From: Kuafuiihalomonas sp039024635
GTDB lineage: Bacteria; Myxococcota; Kuafuiibacteriia; Kuafuiibacteriales; Kuafuiibacteriaceae
NCBI GenBank assembly: GCA_039024635.1
Contig: JBCCQA010000002.1
Location: 226,680 to 290,679, forward strand
Reading direction: 5' to 3'
Length of the DNA: 64,000 nt
This document shows, one piece after another, positions 60,748 through 64,000 of the stretch. The number at the start of each line of letters is the position of its first letter. Positions within the stretch are counted from its first letter, which is position 1. The notes beneath the pieces are model-generated. The model searched no databases and had not been told where the DNA came from. It worked only from the letters and a program-made list of their open reading frames with translations. Both the position numbers and the translations under genes were made by a program.

Positions 60748-62844
60748 GTGTCCGACGGGGATAGCCAGGGGACGACGCCCATCAGCGACGACTTGCCCAC
60801 CGGCACGCCCCGAAGTGATCGGCCCGAGCTAGCCCCTGGCGAGAGCCTGCAGCTCGTCCGCTTCGCCCGACGGGGCCAGACGCTGATGATTAGCGGGCTC
60901 ACCCCCCATGGCCGCCGCCTGACCTTCGAGCAGCGGGCCGACCGAGAGGGCTGGTACGTGGTCGTCGCGGGTCGACGTCGACGACCCACCCGACGAGAGC
61001 TGGGCCTGGTGGTCGCCTCCATCACCCAGGAGATGGAAGCGGCGCTCGATCCCGAACGACAAGAAGACGTGCGTTCGGCCTATCAGCTGGCCGCCTCTTC
61101 GGATCAGCCGGGTCTTCCCGGGCAAGGACTGCAGGCCTATCGAGACTTGCTCTTGGACGAGGCCGCCGCCTACGAGAATCACATCACCGAGCGACTGGCC
61201 GTGGTCGCGGTCGAGTATCAGGCCTTCAAGCGCTTCGCGCTTCGGCATGGACATCGGATCGGCCAGGCCTTTGTACGCGCCCTCGGCGAACGGCTGCAGC
61301 AGCTCTTCAAGGACGAGGAACGGCTTCACGTCTGCCACAAGGCCGGGAAGTCGTTTCGTCTGATCGCCCTCGACCGCTCGGCGGCCGAAGTTCTTGAGCT
61401 GGTCGAGACCATCGCCTCCGAACACTCTCGCCGTTGGCTGGTGCATCGAGTCTGGGGCGATGCGCCCCGTACCCATCCCGACGAGGTCAACTTCTACATC
61501 GGCATCGCCATGGCTCGACCTTCGGAACGGGGCAGCACGCCCTTCGACAGCCTAGCCCAACGCCTCAGCGACGACGCCTATCGTGCCGCCAAGCTCGGTC
61601 AGCTCGAGGGCCACACCTCTATACAAGCCGCAAAGAGTGACTATCGAACCACGATTCGACAGTGGGTGAGCGGAAGCGAGGACGAGCTCGAAGAGCTCGC
61701 CTCCCAAATGGATGATGGCCCGTCCGAAGTCATGTCCGAGACCGTCGACTATCTGAGCGAGCTGGTGCCGGCCGACCTGGAGGGGATGGCGGTCGAGGGC
61801 GATGTCGAAGCGCTGGTCCACAAGGCCATTGCCCGCGAGGGCTTCTGGCAGGGAAGCACGGCCATGCGGGTGGCCGGGGATGAACTCCTCCGGCGATTCC
61901 GAGACGGCGTCGACGAGGGTGTCGTGGGGGGCTTCGACCTCGGAGACGAGTTCTACGGCATGGCTCTTGAAGAGGGCTACTTCCACTTCGCCTGGGGCGA
62001 CATCAACAGTGCAGGTGCGACCCGCAGACGAGCCGGGCTCGGGCGGGTTCGCCACGCGGTGGGCTGGCGAAGGGCGGACGGTGGCGGCATCGTGGGTCGC
62101 TTCCTTCGCGCCCTTCACAACGACGAGAAGGCGCCCGAGCCTTTGATGGCCCGGGTTCGGCGGGAGGCCGACGCGGCCCACGCCGAAGCTCGGAGCGAGG
62201 CTGATCTTCATGTGAACGATGCGGTGGACATAGCCGAGTACGCCTGGCGCGAGGATGGTGAGCCGGTGGATGGCGAAGACCTGGTCGAAGGGGCCCGATT
62301 TCAGCTCCGATTGCCGGGTTTGGACGAGATGGAGGTCGTCATTCAGGAGCGGCGCTCCAACTACATTCTCCGACTGGAAATCGATGGCCAGGAGCACGTG
62401 GCCGCGGTTTCCGAGTCCCCGACCAATCTGGACATCAAGCTCCGGGTTCGAGACGCCGTGGCCTCGGCCTCGATCTGCGTCCTTCGGTTGAGCCGGGCCG
62501 AGCTGGAAGAGACCCTCTCCATCATCTTGGAGGACAACGAGCTTCCTGACGACGAGCCTGTGAACGTCATTGGTTTCCTGCGTCACATCGCGGACCTGCT
62601 CCTGGCCGAGCAGATCAAGACGCCAGGCAAGATCCGCGTCGCCTTGGGCGAAAACTACGCCGCAGGACGATTCGTTCGAGTGTATTCCTTGGAAGACGTT
62701 CGTGAGGGTCACCCTGGCCTGTTCTACGAAGCGGTCCACCAGGAGCTCCTTGTCGAGCCCCCACACGCGCTCGATCGAAACTTGGCCGAAATCGTGGCCC
62801 GGACCATGCTATCTCGCTCTCGGCCCGACGCTTCCGGGTTCTAG
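60748..62844 (+). CDS. large protein with degenerate GGDEF domain
   Basis: About 698 residues, no signal or membrane segment. Residues ~140-300 fit a GGDEF fold: LAVVAVEYQAFKRFALRHGHRIGQAFVRAL, then at the active site CHKAGKSFRLIAL in place of RxGGDEF, then YIGIAMARP and DDAYRAAKLGQLEGH. The GG(D/E)EF residues are missing, so it should not make cyclic di-GMP. Flanking N- and C-terminal regions (about 300-698) are unrecognised, with acidic helical parts and a beta-rich segment (QLRLPGLDEMEVVIQERR). GTG 60748 or TTG 60745 may start it. The next ATG follows the stop directly. Confidence 0.75.
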   Translation: MSDGDSQGTTPISDDLPTGTPRSDRPELAPGESLQLVRFARRGQTLMISGLTPHGRRLTFEQRADREGWYVVVAGRRRRPTRRELGLVVASITQEMEAALDPERQEDVRSAYQLAASSDQPGLPGQGLQAYRDLLLDEAAAYENHITERLAVVAVEYQAFKRFALRHGHRIGQAFVRALGERLQQLFKDEERLHVCHKAGKSFRLIALDRSAAEVLELVETIASEHSRRWLVHRVWGDAPRTHPDEVNFYIGIAMARPSERGSTPFDSLAQRLSDDAYRAAKLGQLEGHTSIQAAKSDYRTTIRQWVSGSEDELEELASQMDDGPSEVMSETVDYLSELVPADLEGMAVEGDVEALVHKAIAREGFWQGSTAMRVAGDELLRRFRDGVDEGVVGGFDLGDEFYGMALEEGYFHFAWGDINSAGATRRRAGLGRVRHAVGWRRADGGGIVGRFLRALHNDEKAPEPLMARVRREADAAHAEARSEADLHVNDAVDIAEYAWREDGEPVDGEDLVEGARFQLRLPGLDEMEVVIQERRSNYILRLEIDGQEHVAAVSESPTNLDIKLRVRDAVASASICVLRLSRAELEETLSIILEDNELPDDEPVNVIGFLRHIADLLLAEQIKTPGKIRVALGENYAAGRFVRVYSLEDVREGHPGLFYEAVHQELLVEPPHALDRNLAEIVARTMLSRSRPDASGF

Positions 62845-63582
62845 ATGGCTCCGCCCCTAGATTGGCCCACGCTACTCAGCGCCCTGGGCATCACGACCTT
62901 GGCTGCCCTCGTTCAAGGAACCTTGGGCTTCGGCTTCTCCATTGTGTCCGTCCCCATCCTGGTCCTCCTCGACCCGGGCTTGGCCCCCTCGCCTCAAGTA
63001 TTGATGGTCGTTCCTCTCACCTTGTGGATGGCGCTCCGCGAGCGGGGCGCCATCGTCTGGAACGAGCTGGGCTGGATCCTGGTGGGTCGGGTTCCCGGGG
63101 TGACCGGAGGCGCCATCCTGCTGGCGGCTGCTCCCAAACCGGTCTTGGACGTCGTTTTGGCCCTCCTGGTCGGAGGCGCAGCCGCGGTGCTGGGAACCGG
63201 CGCCCAGGTGCCGAGAACGGCTCTGACCCGGCTAACGGCGGGCTTCTTCTCCGGTCTGTCGGGAGTCGTGAGCAGCATCGGTGGGCCCCCTGTGGCTCTG
63301 CTCTATCGGGGCGCCAAGGGCTCCGAGCTCAGGGGAACCTTGGCCGCTCTGTTTCTGATAGGTGTGGTGATGACCATCGCCGGCCGCTGGACGGCAGGCG
63401 CTTTGGTTTCCAGGGACCTGGTCTTGGCTCTGTGGCTTAGCCCGGGTCTCGTCCTGGGTCTGAGCCTGTCCAAGCCCCTCCTGCCCTGGATAGAAGGCCC
63501 CAAACTCGCTCGGGGCGTCCTGGTCTTGGCCGCCCTGGCTTCGACCCTCCTCGCTCTCAGGGCGATTGCGGCCTTTCGTTGA
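62845..63582 (+). CDS. TSUP family membrane transporter (TauE/SafE-like)
   Basis: A 245-residue permease with about seven to eight hydrophobic helices. TSUP features: LAALVQGTLGFGFSIVSVPIL near the N-terminus and the second-half copy FFSGLSGVVSSIGGPPVALL. Members export sulfite, sulfonates or other anions; the substrate is not evident. Its ATG abuts the upstream TAG, so it is likely coupled to the GGDEF-like gene. Confidence 0.88.
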   Translation: MAPPLDWPTLLSALGITTLAALVQGTLGFGFSIVSVPILVLLDPGLAPSPQVLMVVPLTLWMALRERGAIVWNELGWILVGRVPGVTGGAILLAAAPKPVLDVVLALLVGGAAAVLGTGAQVPRTALTRLTAGFFSGLSGVVSSIGGPPVALLYRGAKGSELRGTLAALFLIGVVMTIAGRWTAGALVSRDLVLALWLSPGLVLGLSLSKPLLPWIEGPKLARGVLVLAALASTLLALRAIAAFR

Positions 63583-63596
63583 CAAAGGAGCCGAGG

Positions 63597-63881
63597 ATGG
63601 CCAGTGTCCGCCGCTCCCGAGGGCGACCCGTGAAAGAAGGCATCCACCCCGACCTGTTTCCCGTGATCTTCATCGACGCCGGCTCCGGCGACGAGATCGT
63701 GACCCGCTCAACCGTTCGCAGCAAGGAGACGCGGGAAGTGGACGGCGTGACCCACTACGTCGTCCGCAGTGACGTCACTTCTTTCACCCATCCCTTCTAC
63801 ACCGGCCGTCAGCGCCAGGTCGCCGCAGTGGGCCGCGTCGAGCGCTTCAACCGCAAGTACGGTCGGAAGCGTAGGTCCTAG
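63597..63881 (+). CDS. rpmE: 50S ribosomal protein L31 (Cys-less, type-B-like)
   Basis: A 94-residue ribosomal protein. The L31 core is seen in GIHPDLFPVIFIDAGSG, VTSFTHPFYTG and VERFNRKYGRK. The zinc-binding Cys are absent, as in the C-minus (type B) form. It carries an extra basic N-terminus (MASVRRSRGRPV). The ATG at 63597 follows AAAGGAG by seven bases and is preferred over a TTG at 63579. Confidence 0.92.
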   Translation: MASVRRSRGRPVKEGIHPDLFPVIFIDAGSGDEIVTRSTVRSKETREVDGVTHYVVRSDVTSFTHPFYTGRQRQVAAVGRVERFNRKYGRKRRS

Positions 63882-64000
63882 GGGCTGGTCTTAGGGTCCC
63901 GGGGGGGGGGGGGCCCCCCCCCCCCCACGAAAGTGGGGGGTTAACAACCCCCCCGGCCGTTGTTGCACAAACCCGCCCGCCCCCCCGTGGGGGGGGAGGG
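63882..64000. other. homopolymer G/C palindromes, probable artefact
   Basis: After the L31 stop the sequence becomes G13 followed directly by C13 (63901-63926), then GGGGGG-TTAACAA-CCCCCC and another C7/G8 inverted pair. This is unlike anything else in the window and is most likely low-quality or fold-back sequence at a contig end. No gene is visible. Confidence 0.6.

Noticed and set aside
61552..62766. 404-residue frame opposite the GGDEF-like gene
   Set aside because: No recognisable family, and the plus-strand frame carries a GGDEF-like fold and couples to its neighbour.

Overview
The window is dense, GC-rich bacterial chromosome. Several features point to the Myxococcota or a close relative: three Hanks-type kinase-fold proteins, a sigma54 enhancer-binding protein fused to a STAND/TPR module, many large modular lipoproteins, and two secreted proteins ending in a MYXO-CTERM-like tail (Gly-Gly-Cys, membrane helix, Arg cluster). 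I cannot name the genus. All functional calls rest on motifs read by eye; no database was searched.

Layout. 1-5.8 kb: 5'-complete but 3'-truncated NhaC-type antiporter, a small unknown gene, a TPR protein with a PEGA-bearing pseudokinase, a TonB-receptor-like barrel and tRNA-Phe. 5.9-13.6 kb: outer-membrane protein, methionine-salvage pair mtnD-mtnB, an HTTM-like membrane protein with a small partner, a TonB-like proline-rich protein, mtgA, an unknown gene, an SGNH-type lipoprotein and a DUF423 protein. 13.7-20.7 kb: large Cys-rich lipoprotein, then an island of transposon remains (two inverted IS30 fragments, an IS3/IS407-type remnant, one short IS3-type element with an intact DDE transposase) around a small Kazal-domain protein, then a lipoprotein with a 12-residue tandem repeat. 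20.7-32.7 kb: STAND-TPR-sigma54 regulator, fmt-def, a pseudo-receiver/J-like protein coupled to a Ser/Thr kinase, and hflX. 32.7-43.3 kb: Cys-cluster protein, gpsA, a second Ser/Thr kinase, Ig-like lipoprotein, a protein methyltransferase apparently using a CTG start, a MurA with Asp at the Cys115 position, a deoxynucleoside kinase, and panB-panC-smpB. 43.4-48.6 kb: envelope genes (TPR/barrel lipoprotein, FecR-like protein, FG-GAP protein) leading into a Pal lipoprotein with five extra Cys-rich modules and a CpoB-like protein. 48.6-56.7 kb: a six-hairpin glycosidase and three secreted modular proteins. 56.7-60.7 kb: argC, a fused argJ-argB, argF. 60.7-63.9 kb: degenerate GGDEF protein, TSUP permease, ribosomal protein L31. 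The last ~120 bases are G/C homopolymer palindromes that look like an assembly or sequencing artefact.

How the genes fit together. Translation start and rescue (fmt, def, smpB, rpmE, hflX, tRNA-Phe), wall synthesis (mtgA, murA), the Tol-Pal periphery (pal, cpoB), arginine, pantothenate and methionine salvage are housekeeping. The remainder is a surface and signalling repertoire: kinases, a pseudokinase, degenerate receiver and GGDEF domains, and secreted repeat proteins. Many neighbours overlap by four bases (ATGA or GTGA), which implies tight translational coupling. I see no single obvious new defence or metabolic system. The strongest novelties are the ArgJ-ArgB fusion, the Cys-rich Pal, the CTG-start methyltransferase, and the overlapping regulator/repeat-lipoprotein pair.
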